A DNA stretch of 64,000 nt from JBMNCQ01 sp049366715 (GCA_049366715.1 JBMNCQ010000004.1:266336-330335), one strand, 5' to 3'. Shown: positions 9,056-17,889, counted from the stretch's first letter. Notes: a model not told the origin generated them from the letters alone. Numbers and translations: made by a program.

Positions 9056-9715
9056 ATGAGAATGGGTAAACGAGGGCGCAAGGCGTTGGCTTTAGGGGTT
9101 TCACTCCTTTTAGCGGCAACATCTATCGGCTGCTCCTCCACAGACATTGCTGACGACAGCCGGCATCTACCCAAAGACGAACCAACACCAAAAATGCAAC
9201 CACCAAAACTATTATCTGACGAAGATTTTCTGGCATTAGTAAACAAATTGAACCCTGATTTAGAAATAGAAAAGGTTAATCTGATTGCAGCGACCATTGA
9301 AAAATATAGTATGAAATATGATGTCCCCAAAAATTTAATCATTTCGGTAATAGCCGCCGAAAGTGAATTCCACCCCTTTTGTAAAGGTACGCTGGATGAT
9401 ACCGGCTTAATGCAGATCAGACAAAAATATGCCCCTTACTGGACAAAGTTAATGGGCATAGATCCGCCGCAGAATCGAGATCAATTATTTGATATTGAGA
9501 CAAATATACATATCGGCACTTTTATTTTACAAAGGCTTTTAAATCGCTATCAAGGTAATATGGAACGGGTTTTGGTTGCTTATAATGCAGGAGAGACATA
9601 CGTGGACCGTAAATTACGGGAAGCATTGTCCCTGCCTAAGGGTTACGTTAAAAGGGTGAGCAGATTCCATATGGAACTGTGTAATGCGCCGGTTACGGCA
9701 ACAATAGAATATTAA
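9056..9715 (+). CDS. Lytic transglycosylase lipoprotein (SLT domain)
   Basis: A lipoprotein signal (basic start, hydrophobic stretch, lipobox TSIGC, Cys about residue 26) is followed by a low-complexity linker rich in Pro, Lys and Thr. An SLT/goose-lysozyme-like domain follows (about 90-210). The catalytic Glu is in VIAAESEF; GLMQI and VAYNAG are the usual accompanying motifs. It would cleave peptidoglycan glycan strands from the outer face of the membrane. ATG start with TTAGGAGG 5-6 nt upstream. It converges on prfB, with a shared terminator between. Confidence 0.92.
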   Translation: MRMGKRGRKALALGVSLLLAATSIGCSSTDIADDSRHLPKDEPTPKMQPPKLLSDEDFLALVNKLNPDLEIEKVNLIAATIEKYSMKYDVPKNLIISVIAAESEFHPFCKGTLDDTGLMQIRQKYAPYWTKLMGIDPPQNRDQLFDIETNIHIGTFILQRLLNRYQGNMERVLVAYNAGETYVDRKLREALSLPKGYVKRVSRFHMELCNAPVTATIEY

Positions 9716-9727
9716 CAGTTTTAGAGA

Positions 9728-9766
9728 CAACAACAAGCAACTCAATTTTGAGTTGCTTGTTGTTTT
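9728..9766. terminator. Bidirectional terminator between the transglycosylase gene and prfB
   Basis: A near-perfect 17-bp inverted repeat (9729-9745 with 9748-9764) has T-runs on both strands. Its left arm encodes the last residues and the stop codon of prfB, so the prfB 3' end is part of the terminator. Confidence 0.85.
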
Positions 9767-10840
9767 AAGTACCCTTGAATAAAGTCGTTAATATCACCGT
9801 CCATGACGGCATGAACATTGCCCTTTTCAACTCCTGTCCGATGATCCTTGACCATACTATAGGGATGAAATACATATGACCTGATTTGGCTGCCCCAGCC
9901 AATCTCCTGCTGTTCCCCTTTAATCTGAGCCAGTTGTTTTTCTTTTTCCTTGATCTGCAGTTCCAACAGCTTGGATTGGAGAATTTTCATAGCCGTAGCT
10001 CTATTGCTGATTTGCGACCTTTCATTTTGACATTGCACTACCACACCGGTAGGAAGATGGGTAATCCTCACTGCCGAATCGGTTTTATTAACATGCTGTC
10101 CTCCTGCCCCTCCGGACCGGTAAGTATCAATTTTCAAATCCTTGGGATCGATTTCCAATGTTGTCTCATCATTTACCTCCGGCATAACTTCAGCCGCAGC
10201 AAAGGAAGTATGTCTCCGCCCGGAAGCATCAAAGGGAGAAATCCTTACTAAGCGGTGGACACCTTTCTCGGCCTTAAGATAGCCAAAGGCATTCTCCCCC
10301 TCAATGGCTACGGTAACACTCTTCAGACCTGCTTCTTCCCCGGTAAGCATATCAAGGATCTCTACATGATACCCTTGACTTTCCGCCCAGCGGGTATACA
10401 TACGGAATAACATTTCCGTCCAATCCTGAGATTCGGTCCCCCCGGCGCCCGGATGCAGGGTAAGAATAGCGCTGTTTTTATCATATTTTCCGCTAAGCAG
10501 GGTCTCTAGTTCCAGCTTCTCCAAATGCTTTGCTAAAATTTTCAGCTCTGCAACGGTTTCAGTGGTTAAAGATTCATCTTCCCTGCTCAGCTCGTATAGA
10601 ACCTCGATATCTTCCAGCTTAGCTTCCAGACTCGCAAATTCTTCAACTTTATCTTTTAACTTATTCATTTTCTGCATCATTTGCTGGGCTTCTTCCGGAT
10701 GATCCCAGAAGCCGGCAGCACCTGTTTCTTCTTCTAATTCTGCTAATTTGTCCTTGCGGCCGGCAATGTCAAAGAGAATCCCTCAAATCCGCAATTTTCT
10801 TGGCCGCCATTTCAATATCCCGTTTCATTTCAAAATCCAC
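9742..10840 (-). CDS. prfB: Peptide chain release factor 2, with programmed +1 frameshift
   Basis: Recognises UGA and UAA stop codons. Read as 23 codons from GTG 10840 (AGGAG 9 nt upstream), then CTT TGA C, where a +1 shift skips 10771 and the frame continues from GAC 10770 to the TGA at 9742. Total about 365 residues, normal for RF2. The second frame holds the stop-recognition motif SPF and the catalytic GGQ (RSGGAGGQHVNKTDSAVRI). The SD-like GAGGGA lies a few bases before the shift site. The first ATG of the second frame (10680) is not the real start. Upstream neighbour is secA. Confidence 0.96.
10768..10784 (-). promoter_or_regulatory. prfB programmed +1 frameshift site
   Basis: The minus strand reads GAGGGATTCTCTTTGAC: an SD-like GAGGGA, then the slippery CTT, the in-frame TGA and C. 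This is the standard autoregulatory signal, in which low RF2 stalls termination and favours the shift. Confidence 0.93.
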
Positions 10841-11047
10841 TGTTTTCAACTCCTATTCGGTTCGCAGTATTTTTGTACTCCGTACGTTAAAATCTGTACT
10901 CTGTTATTCGCTTTCTTCATTAACGGTTCCTTTATATTTCTCTCCCACTCTCTTTTTACTATTCCCGTAATCTTAATCTACCCGACCAACTAAGCTTTAC
11001 CCGCAAATCTACCTTTACCTGACATTTTTTTGCTACCCCAAAATGTA

Positions 11048-13546
11048 TCAGGCATCCTGGCCGCAGCATTTTTTGTATTTTTTGCCGCTGCCGCAGGGAC
11101 AAGGTTCGTTACGGCCAATTTTGTTCGATTTAACCGGGGTTTTCGTCTGCTCTTCGGAATATTTATTTTCAACTACATCAGTTCTTTCTTCCGGCCTTTC
11201 AACCATTCTGACCCGGTAGATATAACGTACGGTTTCCTGTTGTATTTCTTCAATCATCTGCGTAAACATATCATATGCTTCAAATTTATATTCTGTCAAA
11301 GGATCCCTTTGACCATAAGCCCGTAAATAGATACCTTGGCGTAATTGATCCATGGCATCTAAATGATCCATCCATTTGGCGTCTACCGCTTTTAACAAAA
11401 CCAATCTTTCAATTTCCCGCTGGTTTTCCGCACCAACCTCAATTTCCCTTTGTTCATAAGCTTTAAAGGCTTCTTCCTTTAGGAATTCCCGGACCTCTTC
11501 GCCTTCCATAGCGGCCAGCTTTCCGGTTTGCAGATCATGGTTGGGCAGAAAGGTTTGTTCGGCAGCATTCAACAAGCCCTGGAGATCCCATTCTTCCGGA
11601 TAAGGAATTTCACCGGCAAAGCTGTTGATCGTTCTTTCTACAACCTTCTCTATCATATCAAGGATATTTTCCTTAATATTTTCCCCCATTAACACTTTAC
11701 GACGCTGGACATATATTACTTCCCGCTGCTGGTTCATGATATCATCATATTCCAGTACATTTTTACGGATATCGAAATTACGGGCCTCTACCCGTTTCTG
11801 GGCATTTTCAATACCTCTGGAAATAATTTTGTTTTCAATGGGGATACTATCATCCATCCCCAGCTTATCCATGATACCCATAATATTTTCGGCACCGAAT
11901 AAACGCATGAGATCATCTTCAAGGGAAATATAAAACTGGGTAACACCCGGATCACCCTGCCGGCCGCTTCTGCCCCTTAACTGGTTGTCAATACGCCGGG
12001 CTTCATGACGTTCTGTTCCAATGATACATAAACCACCCAGCTCTTGCACTCCGGCTCCCAACACAATATCCGTACCCCGGCCTGCCATATTGGTAGCAAT
12101 CGTCACCATTTCCTTTTGTCCGGCTTGGGCAACTATTTCTGCTTCCTGCTCATGATATTTCGCATTGAGGACCTGATGAGAAATACCTTTTTTCTTTAAA
12201 AGCTCACTTAAAAGCTCTGATTTTTCTATAGAAACCGTTCCTACCAGGACAGGCTGACCCATTTGGTGCCTGGCAACAATCTCTTCCACAACAGCATTAA
12301 ATTTACCTGGTTCCGTACGGTAGACAACATCCGGTTTGTCCTCCCTGACCATAGGCTTATTGGTGGGAATAACCACTACATCCATCCCGTAGATTTTCAT
12401 AAACTCTTCTTCTTCAGTTTTAGCGGTACCTGTCATCCCGCTTAACTTATCATACATCCGGAAATAATTTTGGAAGGTAATGGTCGCTAAAGTCTGGGAT
12501 TCCCTGGCAATTTTCACACCTTCCTTGGCTTCAATAGCCTGGTGCAGACCTTCACTGTAACGACGTCCGAACATTAAACGCCCGGTGAATTCATCAACGA
12601 TGATGACTTCCCCGTCTTTAACGACATAATCCCGGTCTCTTTTCATTAAAGTATGGGCTTTTAAAGCTTGATTGACATGATGGCTGATTTCCAGGTTCTT
12701 TTCATCGGCTAAGTTATCAATTGCCAGCATTTTCTCAATCCGGGTTATCCCTTCTTCGGTCGGAGTTACCAGGTTTTGTTTCTCATCAATCGTATAATCA
12801 TCATCTTTTTTTAAACGGGGAATCACTTTAGCTACCGTCTTATAAAGCTCGGTAGGTTTATCGGCAGACCCGGAAATGATCAGCGGAGTCCGCGCCTCAT
12901 CAATTAAAATACTATCCACTTCATCAATGATCGTATAATGCAGATTCCTTTGTACCATGTTTTCTTTATACATGACCATATTATCCCTTAAGTAATCAAA
13001 ACCGAACTCATTATTGGTACCATAGGTGATATCTGCCTCATAAGCTTTTTTCCTCTCGTCATAATCAAGGCCGTGAACAATCAGTCCTACTTCGAGCCCT
13101 AGAAATCTATAGAGCTGTCCCATCCATTCGCTGTCCCTTTTGGCCAGATAATCGTTAACGGTAATCACATGAACACCTTTACCTGCCAGTGCGTTCAAAT
13201 AAGCAGGAAGGGTAGCGACCAGCGTCTTCCCTTCACCGGTTTTCATTTCGGCTATCCGGCCCTGATGAAGGACGATCCCACCCATCAGCTGGACGTCAAA
13301 ATGGCGCATTTTCAGAACTCTTTGCGAAGCTTCCCTCACCACCGCAAAGGCTTCGGGCAGGAGTTCATCCAAACTTGTACCATTTTGATGCCTGTCTTTA
13401 AAATCCTCGGTCTTCCCACGCAGCTGTTCATCTGTGAGATCCGCCATTTTTTCTTCCAGACCATTTATCATATCCAGTGTTTTTTGTAAACGCTTAACCT
13501 CTTTTGCATTATCATCAAGCAAGTTCTTTAAAAACTCCAAAACCAT
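11048..13546 (-). CDS. secA: Preprotein translocase ATPase SecA
   Basis: 832 residues, normal length. Walker A MKTGEGKT (about 102-109), the DEAD-type IIDEVDSILIDEARTPL, the helicase-like motif NMAGRGTDI, and a C-terminal zinc-binding CPCGSGKKYKKCC. SecA drives secreted proteins through SecYEG and docks SecB or lipids via the C-terminal zinc motif. ATG 13546 is preferred (GGAG 9 nt upstream); a TTG at 13549 is also open. Followed by prfB, the common Firmicute order. Confidence 0.98.
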   Translation of the reverse strand: MVLEFLKNLLDDNAKEVKRLQKTLDMINGLEEKMADLTDEQLRGKTEDFKDRHQNGTSLDELLPEAFAVVREASQRVLKMRHFDVQLMGGIVLHQGRIAEMKTGEGKTLVATLPAYLNALAGKGVHVITVNDYLAKRDSEWMGQLYRFLGLEVGLIVHGLDYDERKKAYEADITYGTNNEFGFDYLRDNMVMYKENMVQRNLHYTIIDEVDSILIDEARTPLIISGSADKPTELYKTVAKVIPRLKKDDDYTIDEKQNLVTPTEEGITRIEKMLAIDNLADEKNLEISHHVNQALKAHTLMKRDRDYVVKDGEVIIVDEFTGRLMFGRRYSEGLHQAIEAKEGVKIARESQTLATITFQNYFRMYDKLSGMTGTAKTEEEEFMKIYGMDVVVIPTNKPMVREDKPDVVYRTEPGKFNAVVEEIVARHQMGQPVLVGTVSIEKSELLSELLKKKGISHQVLNAKYHEQEAEIVAQAGQKEMVTIATNMAGRGTDIVLGAGVQELGGLCIIGTERHEARRIDNQLRGRSGRQGDPGVTQFYISLEDDLMRLFGAENIMGIMDKLGMDDSIPIENKIISRGIENAQKRVEARNFDIRKNVLEYDDIMNQQREVIYVQRRKVLMGENIKENILDMIEKVVERTINSFAGEIPYPEEWDLQGLLNAAEQTFLPNHDLQTGKLAAMEGEEVREFLKEEAFKAYEQREIEVGAENQREIERLVLLKAVDAKWMDHLDAMDQLRQGIYLRAYGQRDPLTEYKFEAYDMFTQMIEEIQQETVRYIYRVRMVERPEERTDVVENKYSEEQTKTPVKSNKIGRNEPCPCGSGKKYKKCCGQDA

Positions 13547-13713
13547 CAAAAATCACTCCAATACCTAATCATCTTAAAAAAATTTTTCTTCTCCCGATTG
13601 AGTAATAACAAGGGCTAAACTAACATCTACTTAAAAATATCCTAAATGATATTTTATCACAATTTGCTATCTAAAAGCGAATAATTTGGCCAATCTTTAT
13701 CAGGGAGGGAAAA

Positions 13714-13893
13714 ATGTTAATTTACCGGGATGTGAAACAATCCTCTTGTTACCCGGCCCTCCTTAAACATTATGGCCGGTTCCTGCCTGCATCTATGAAC
13801 GATAAATTTATGATATTAATTAGAAAATACTTTTCTAATTTTCTTGTTTACTCTTTATTAATTTTGGGTAAAAATATAGTAATAAACATTTAA
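13714..13893 (+). CDS. Candidate small basic protein (59 aa), unrecognised
   Basis: ATG 13714 follows an excellent Shine-Dalgarno (AGGGAGGGAAAA) and opens a 59-residue frame to TAA 13891. The product begins MLIYRDVKQSSCYPALLKHY and ends in a hydrophobic, basic segment (FLVYSLLILGKNIVINI). It matches no family I know. It lies in the secA-hpf gap. Against it, a perfect 10-bp inverted repeat (13818-13840) lies inside the frame and codon use is not distinctive. I rate it as possible rather than likely. Confidence 0.33.
   Translation: MLIYRDVKQSSCYPALLKHYGRFLPASMNDKFMILIRKYFSNFLVYSLLILGKNIVINI
13818..13846 (+). other. Perfect inverted repeat, terminator-like
   Basis: AATTAGAAAA, a 3-nt loop, TTTTCTAATT, then TTTCTTG. 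On the plus strand it resembles a weak terminator that would end a short transcript from the secA-hpf gap before the hpf promoter. It may equally be an operator. Confidence 0.4.
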
Positions 13894-13963
13894 AATGTTC
13901 CCTGTATAAATCATTTTATCTTCGTTAAGACAAGCTGTAAATTATGGAAATTATTCGTTTAGA

Positions 13964-13988
13964 AGGATAAAATAAACTTCTATGGAAT
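13964..13988 (+). promoter_or_regulatory. Sigma-H-like promoter of hpf
   Basis: AGGATAA and GGAATAA are present with exactly 17 nt between AGGA (13964-13967) and GAAT (13985-13988), the spacing of the B. subtilis spoVG promoter. The hpf start is 36 nt further on. B. subtilis hpf (yvyD) is also under sigma-H. Confidence 0.65.
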
Positions 13989-14023
13989 AATTATAACAAA
14001 GTACCTAGAAGGGAGCTGGTTAG

Positions 14024-14560
14024 ATGAAAATAATCGTTAAAGGAAAAAATATGGAGGTAACACCAGCGCTAAAAGAGTACGTCGAGAAGAAGGTTGGTAA
14101 AATTCAAAAATATTTCGAGGGGGAATTAAGAGAAGCCTCAGTGAGCCTGATCTTAGAAAAGGAATTACATAGAGTTGAAGTTACGATCCCTTTAGATGGT
14201 TATATATTACGGGGAGAAGAAGAAACAACAGATATGTATGCGTCTATTGATAATGTTGTCGAGAAATTAGAACGGCAGGTTCGTAAATATAAAACCAAAA
14301 TCAATCGTAAAATCAAAAACCTTTCCGTACTGGATCTGGTTCCTAACGGAAACAGCCTTGCTGAAGAAGATTTTGAGCCTGCTATCGTACGGACCAAGCG
14401 CTTTGCGGTCAAACCCATGCCTGAAGAAGAAGCTATATTGCAAATGGATTTGTTAGGACACAATTTCTTCGTCTTTCTTAATGCCGATACCGAAGAAGTG
14501 AATGTTGTGTATAGACGTAAAGACGGTAATTACGGTCTGATAGAACCTGAATTAGGTTGA
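14024..14560 (+). CDS. hpf: Ribosome hibernation-promoting factor, long form
   Basis: 178 residues. The N-terminal S30AE/YfiA domain (about 1-100; begins MKIIVKGKNMEVTPALKEYV) binds the 30S subunit. The C-terminal dimerisation domain (about 120-178; AVKPMPEEEAILQMDLLGHNF) is the part that makes long HPF form 100S ribosome dimers. ATG start with AGGGAG about 9 nt upstream. Preceded by a sigma-H-like promoter, in keeping with induction at entry to stationary phase, and followed by its own terminator. Adjacent to secA, as in many Firmicutes. Confidence 0.96.
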   Translation: MKIIVKGKNMEVTPALKEYVEKKVGKIQKYFEGELREASVSLILEKELHRVEVTIPLDGYILRGEEETTDMYASIDNVVEKLERQVRKYKTKINRKIKNLSVLDLVPNGNSLAEEDFEPAIVRTKRFAVKPMPEEEAILQMDLLGHNFFVFLNADTEEVNVVYRRKDGNYGLIEPELG

Positions 14561-14587
14561 AATCTGGGCTTTGCGGCCCGGATTTTA
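14561..14587 (+). terminator. Terminator after hpf
   Basis: AATCTGGGC pairs with GCCCGGATT (one wobble) and is followed by TTTTA, directly after the hpf stop codon. Confidence 0.75.
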
Positions 14588-14651
14588 CCTGGCAACAGGG
14601 CTAAAGGTGTTTTAATTATTTTCTTTATTTTCACTTAAATTCACATAAAAG

Positions 14652-14680
14652 TTGCGAAAAACAGTAAAAAAGTATATAAT
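14652..14680 (+). promoter_or_regulatory. Sigma-A promoter of the cold-shock gene
   Basis: TTGCGA (14652-14657), 17 nt, TATAAT (14675-14680). It predicts a 5' leader of about 55 nt before the start at 14742. Confidence 0.7.
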
Positions 14681-14741
14681 AACTGCAGTAAGCAAAATAA
14701 ATTATGCTTGCAGTTTACTTATGAAAGGAAGGATTTTTTAC

Positions 14742-14939
14742 ATGCAAGGAAAAGTAAAATGGTTTAATGCGGAGAAGGGTTATGGTTTTATTGAAGGAGA
14801 AGACGGAAAAGATGTATTTGTACATTTCTCCGCTATCCAAACTGAAGGCTTCAAAACTTTAGATGAAGGTCAAGCAGTTAGTTTTGAAGTTGTTGAAGGT
14901 GCAAGAGGACCTCAGGCTGCCAACGTTGAAAAGCTTTAA
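14742..14939 (+). CDS. Cold-shock protein (CspA/CspB family)
   Basis: 65 residues: a single cold-shock domain with RNP1 KGYGFIEGEDG and RNP2 DVFVHFSAI. It binds single-stranded nucleic acid and acts as an RNA chaperone. The frame is open from 14652, but AAGGAAGGA lies 7-8 nt before ATG 14742, and MQGKVKWFNAEKGYGF is the standard Csp start. Monocistronic, with its own promoter and a terminator shared with the convergent EAL gene. Confidence 0.97.
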   Translation: MQGKVKWFNAEKGYGFIEGEDGKDVFVHFSAIQTEGFKTLDEGQAVSFEVVEGARGPQAANVEKL

Positions 14940-14973
14940 TATATAGCATTTGAGCTTTAAGCAAGGCAAATCC

Positions 14974-15000
14974 ACCCCAGAGCAAAGCTCTGGGGTTTTA
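14974..15000. terminator. Bidirectional terminator between csp and the EAL gene
   Basis: ACCCCAGAGC, AAA, GCTCTGGGGT, followed by TTTA on the plus strand. The EAL gene's stop codon (14998-15000) lies at its right edge. Confidence 0.8.
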
Positions 15001-16236
15001 ATTATTCCCCGGGTTGATATCTATGCATAAAATCGCGCTATTGAGATTTTTATCCTTAAACCAGGAGACCACCGTAATGCATTTATTACCGGTAGCGAAA
15101 GAGATATACGGTTCTGATATGTAAATTTTGGCATCACTGTTTCTGAACATGTAATAATATTTTTTTAAAGATAAATCATCGCCTTTCTTGGCCGGATTAA
15201 AAATAGGCTTATACTTAGTGTAATTGCAGATTGTATCGGTTAATTGCATACCTTCCCGATTTAAAATATACAAACACTCGATAAAATTAAATCTTTCCTG
15301 GACAGATTCCAAAACTTTTTGGTATTCACTACTGGTAACTTTTTTCAGGAGCCGTACCGCTATTTTGATTATTTCCCAATATTGTTTTCTTGCCGCAGCT
15401 GCCTGGTGATATTTCTGGGTCATGTAATTTTTATATTTTTCCGTAAATATTTTTAACTTGCCGCCATATATTACAGCATCTACCGCAGTTAAGGATTTTA
15501 AAGGCCTGGCAAAGAAAAAACCCTGCAGCATATCTGCACCTAAGTCCAAACAAACGACGGCCTCTTCTTCTGTTTCAATTCCTTCGGCCACCACTAAAGA
15601 GCCGATCTGCCTTGATAAATTTACTACCGCCCGGAAAACTTCCCTTTTGACAAATTCCTCATCAATATTCGTGATTAACCACCTGTCAATTTTTATAATA
15701 TCGGGCTCGACTAAAGGTATCCGGTCCAAATTGGAAAAACCTGCCCCTACATCATCTAAAGCGATGGAAAATCCATAATCTTTATAAGTTCTAATAAATT
15801 GTTTTAACGCACATGTGTTATTTACCTTGGCTTCATTAATCTCTATCACGATCTTTCCCGGGTCAAGCTGCAAATCCAGGACACTTTTGAAGAGAACATT
15901 TGAGCCAACGACTCCGTAGTCTATGATAGAAGTATCTATATTTAAAAATAACAAAAGTTGGCTATGGCTCACCTGTATTTCTCGATATTTTTCCAGACAT
16001 TTGCGGCGGCAGAGGCGGTCCAATTCGATGGTCAAGCCATTTTGAGCGGCATCCTGAAATAGAATATTGGGCATGATTATTTCCCCTGTTGCTAGATCGA
16101 CTCCCCTGCATAATCCCTCCACACCAATCACGGACTGGGTTATTCCTGTGACCACCGGCTGAAAATATATCTCAATACTTTCCCGGCTGATCATTCTTTC
16201 CACATAACATTTGTCCCGCATCTTTTCAGCACCCAC
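14998..16236 (-). CDS. EAL-domain protein, YkuI-like
   Basis: 412 residues: an EAL domain (about 15-250) and a C-terminal PAS-like domain (about 300-412), the layout and length of B. subtilis YkuI. The motif at the EAL position reads EGLCRG rather than EALxR. Other active-site elements are near normal: LFLNID, IEINEAKV, ALDDVGAGFSNLDRI (DDFGTG variant), IIKIDRW, VAEGIETEEE and LQGFFFARP. It may hydrolyse or only bind cyclic di-GMP. Start uncertain: GTG 16236 has no clear SD and ATG 16221 is possible. Its linkage to motility genes suits a c-di-GMP role, but that is inference. Confidence 0.85.
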   Translation of the reverse strand: MGAEKMRDKCYVERMISRESIEIYFQPVVTGITQSVIGVEGLCRGVDLATGEIIMPNILFQDAAQNGLTIELDRLCRRKCLEKYREIQVSHSQLLLFLNIDTSIIDYGVVGSNVLFKSVLDLQLDPGKIVIEINEAKVNNTCALKQFIRTYKDYGFSIALDDVGAGFSNLDRIPLVEPDIIKIDRWLITNIDEEFVKREVFRAVVNLSRQIGSLVVAEGIETEEEAVVCLDLGADMLQGFFFARPLKSLTAVDAVIYGGKLKIFTEKYKNYMTQKYHQAAAARKQYWEIIKIAVRLLKKVTSSEYQKVLESVQERFNFIECLYILNREGMQLTDTICNYTKYKPIFNPAKKGDDLSLKKYYYMFRNSDAKIYISEPYISFATGNKCITVVSWFKDKNLNSAILCIDINPGNN

Positions 16237-16249
16237 TTTAGTTATTGGG

Positions 16250-16296
16250 ATAAAAAAGCCGACTAAAAGAATGCCCTGCCATTCTTTTAGTCGGCT
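16250..16296 (-). terminator. Strong terminator after the first amino-acid ABC operon
   Basis: A perfect 17-bp stem (16257-16273 with 16280-16296) with a 6-nt loop is followed on the minus strand by TTTTTTAT. Confidence 0.9.
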
Positions 16297-16320
16297 CCGT
16301 TGCCTGCTGGTTCTAATATA

Positions 16321-16341
16321 TTTAATATACGATATATTAAA
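16321..16341. repeat. AT-rich perfect dyad
   Basis: TTTAATATA and TATATTAAA flank CGA, between the ABC ATPase stop codon and the operon terminator. Its role is not evident. Confidence 0.5.
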
Positions 16342-16361
16342 GTAAGAGTCTACTACTATTT

Positions 16362-17084
16362 TTAGAGAATTTTACTGAGAAAGGCTTTGGTCCGCTCATT
16401 TTGCGCATTGGTAAAGATCTCCGCCGGCGTACCTTGTTCCACAATTATTCCTTCATCTATAAACAGCACCCGGTCCCCCACTTCCCGGGCAAAGCCCATT
16501 TCATGGGTCACGACAACCATGGTCATTCCTTCCCGGGCAAGATCCTTCATAACGGCCAGAACCTCCCCCACCATCTCCGGATCTAAGGCCGAAGTAGGCT
16601 CATCGAAAAGCATCACCTTGGGGCGCATGGCTAAAGCTCGGGCAATGGCGACCCTTTGCTGCTGCCCCCCTGATAAGGCATCCGGATAAACTTCCGCTTT
16701 ATCCGTTAAGCCGACTTTAGCCAACAAGCTATGGGCTCTTTCTTCCGCCTCCCGGGGATCTAATCCCCGTACCTTGATTGGTGCTAAAGAAATATTCTGC
16801 AGGACAGTCATATGGGGAAATAAATTAAAGCGTTGAAAGACCATCCCTACATCTTCCCGTATTTTATTAATGTCATTCCCGGGGTCAGTTATATTGTCCC
16901 CATCTATCGTAATTTCACCGGAAGTCGGTTCTTCCAGTAAATTTATACAGCGTAAAAAGGTGCTCTTACCTGACCCGGAGGGGCCGATAACACATACAAC
17001 CTCCTGCGGCTTGACCCGCTCAGAGATACCTTTTAGTACCTGTAAGCTGCCGAAATTTTTAATTAGTTTATCCACGACGATCAC
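16362..17084 (-). CDS. Polar amino-acid ABC transporter, ATP-binding protein (GlnQ-like)
   Basis: 240 residues with Walker A GPSGSGKST, Q-loop FQRFNLFPHMTVLQN, signature LSGGQQQRVAIARALAM, Walker B VMLFDEPTSALDPEMVGEV and switch VVVTHEMGFAREV. The MGFAREV motif is typical of the polar amino-acid (PAAT) class. Its start overlaps the 3' end of the permease gene by 17 nt, indicating coupling. Third gene of the operon 18699-16362, ended by the terminator at 16257-16296. A close paralogue lies at 59298-60023. Confidence 0.94.
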   Translation of the reverse strand: MIVVDKLIKNFGSLQVLKGISERVKPQEVVCVIGPSGSGKSTFLRCINLLEEPTSGEITIDGDNITDPGNDINKIREDVGMVFQRFNLFPHMTVLQNISLAPIKVRGLDPREAEERAHSLLAKVGLTDKAEVYPDALSGGQQQRVAIARALAMRPKVMLFDEPTSALDPEMVGEVLAVMKDLAREGMTMVVVTHEMGFAREVGDRVLFIDEGIIVEQGTPAEIFTNAQNERTKAFLSKIL

Positions 17085-17763
17085 TTACACCCAACCTCCA
17101 TTCTGTCCAGGTTACCAGTCTGGAAATAGTTAAAGTCATCACTAAATAGACTAAAGCTACGCCTATATACGTAGGAAACGAAGCAAAAGTTACGGCGACA
17201 TACAACTGACCCTTGCGGGTTAACTCCTCGACACCAATTACAGCTAAAAGGGAAGTATCCTTTAAGAGCACGATGAACTCATTCCCTAACGGTGGTATTA
17301 TCCTTCTAAAGGCCTGGGGCAGAATAATATATCTCATCGCTTGAAAATGGGTCATGCCTAAAGAACGGGCCGCTTCCATCTGACCTCTTTCTATGGACTG
17401 GATTCCGGCCCGGAAAATTTCCGCCACGTAGGCACCGCTGTTAATGCTGCAAACCACTACTGCAGCAACCATGGGCTCAATACGAAAAGATGTCTGGGTA
17501 ATCCCTGATATCAAATATGGTATTCCATAATAAAATAAGAGAATCTGTACAAATAACGGCGTACCCCTGATAAAATCCACATAAACAGCGCTGGGAACTC
17601 TAAATATGATATTCTTCGATAATTTCCCTAATCCCATAAATAATCCGATAATTATTCCAAAAAATACAGAAAGGGAAGTAATTTCAATTGTTAAAACAGC
17701 GCCATTTAATAATTGAGGCAATACTCTTATGATATGATTCAGATATGATTGCAAAATTTCCAC
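17068..17763 (-). CDS. Polar amino-acid ABC transporter permease
   Basis: About 231 residues with the HEQRO-type permease signature of this class: SGAYVAEIFRAGIQSIERGQ, then EAARSLGMTHFQAMRYIILPQAFRRIIPP. About five membrane segments. The frame is open from 17871, but a perfect GGAGGTGAT lies just before GTG 17763, giving MEILQSYLNHI as the N terminus. Two stable inverted repeats lie between it and the binding-protein gene, so it is probably expressed at a lower level than that gene. Confidence 0.93.
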   Translation of the reverse strand: MEILQSYLNHIIRVLPQLLNGAVLTIEITSLSVFFGIIIGLFMGLGKLSKNIIFRVPSAVYVDFIRGTPLFVQILLFYYGIPYLISGITQTSFRIEPMVAAVVVCSINSGAYVAEIFRAGIQSIERGQMEAARSLGMTHFQAMRYIILPQAFRRIIPPLGNEFIVLLKDTSLLAVIGVEELTRKGQLYVAVTFASFPTYIGVALVYLVMTLTISRLVTWTEWRLGVSDRRG

Positions 17764-17781
17764 AACATCACCTCCACATAA

Positions 17782-17816
17782 GAAAAAAGACCATCCGTTT
17801 GCCACAGGCAGCGGAT
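17782..17816 (-). terminator. Intercistronic hairpin with T-run before the permease
   Basis: On the minus strand ATCCGCTGCC pairs imperfectly with GGCAAACGGAT and is followed by CTTTTTTC. It lies between the binding-protein gene and the permease SD, so partial termination is likely. Confidence 0.6.
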
Positions 17817-17858
17817 CCTCTAAAGTAAGACACAGGCATTTTGGCAAGGGAATAAAGT

Positions 17859-17889
17859 AAATGCGTAACACACAGTGTGTTACGCATTT
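17859..17889. repeat. Perfect 15-bp inverted repeat after the binding-protein gene
   Basis: AAATGCGTAACACAC and its exact complement flank a single A, 16 nt past the binding-protein stop codon. It has the position of a 3' mRNA stabiliser or attenuator. Confidence 0.7.

Noticed and set aside
9043..9342. Minus-strand open frame opposite the lytic transglycosylase
   Set aside because: Antisense to a gene with signal peptide, lipobox and catalytic motifs; no SD.
9742..10840. prfB as a frameshifted pseudogene
   Set aside because: The break is the standard CTT TGA C programmed frameshift with an upstream SD-like element, and both parts are intact.
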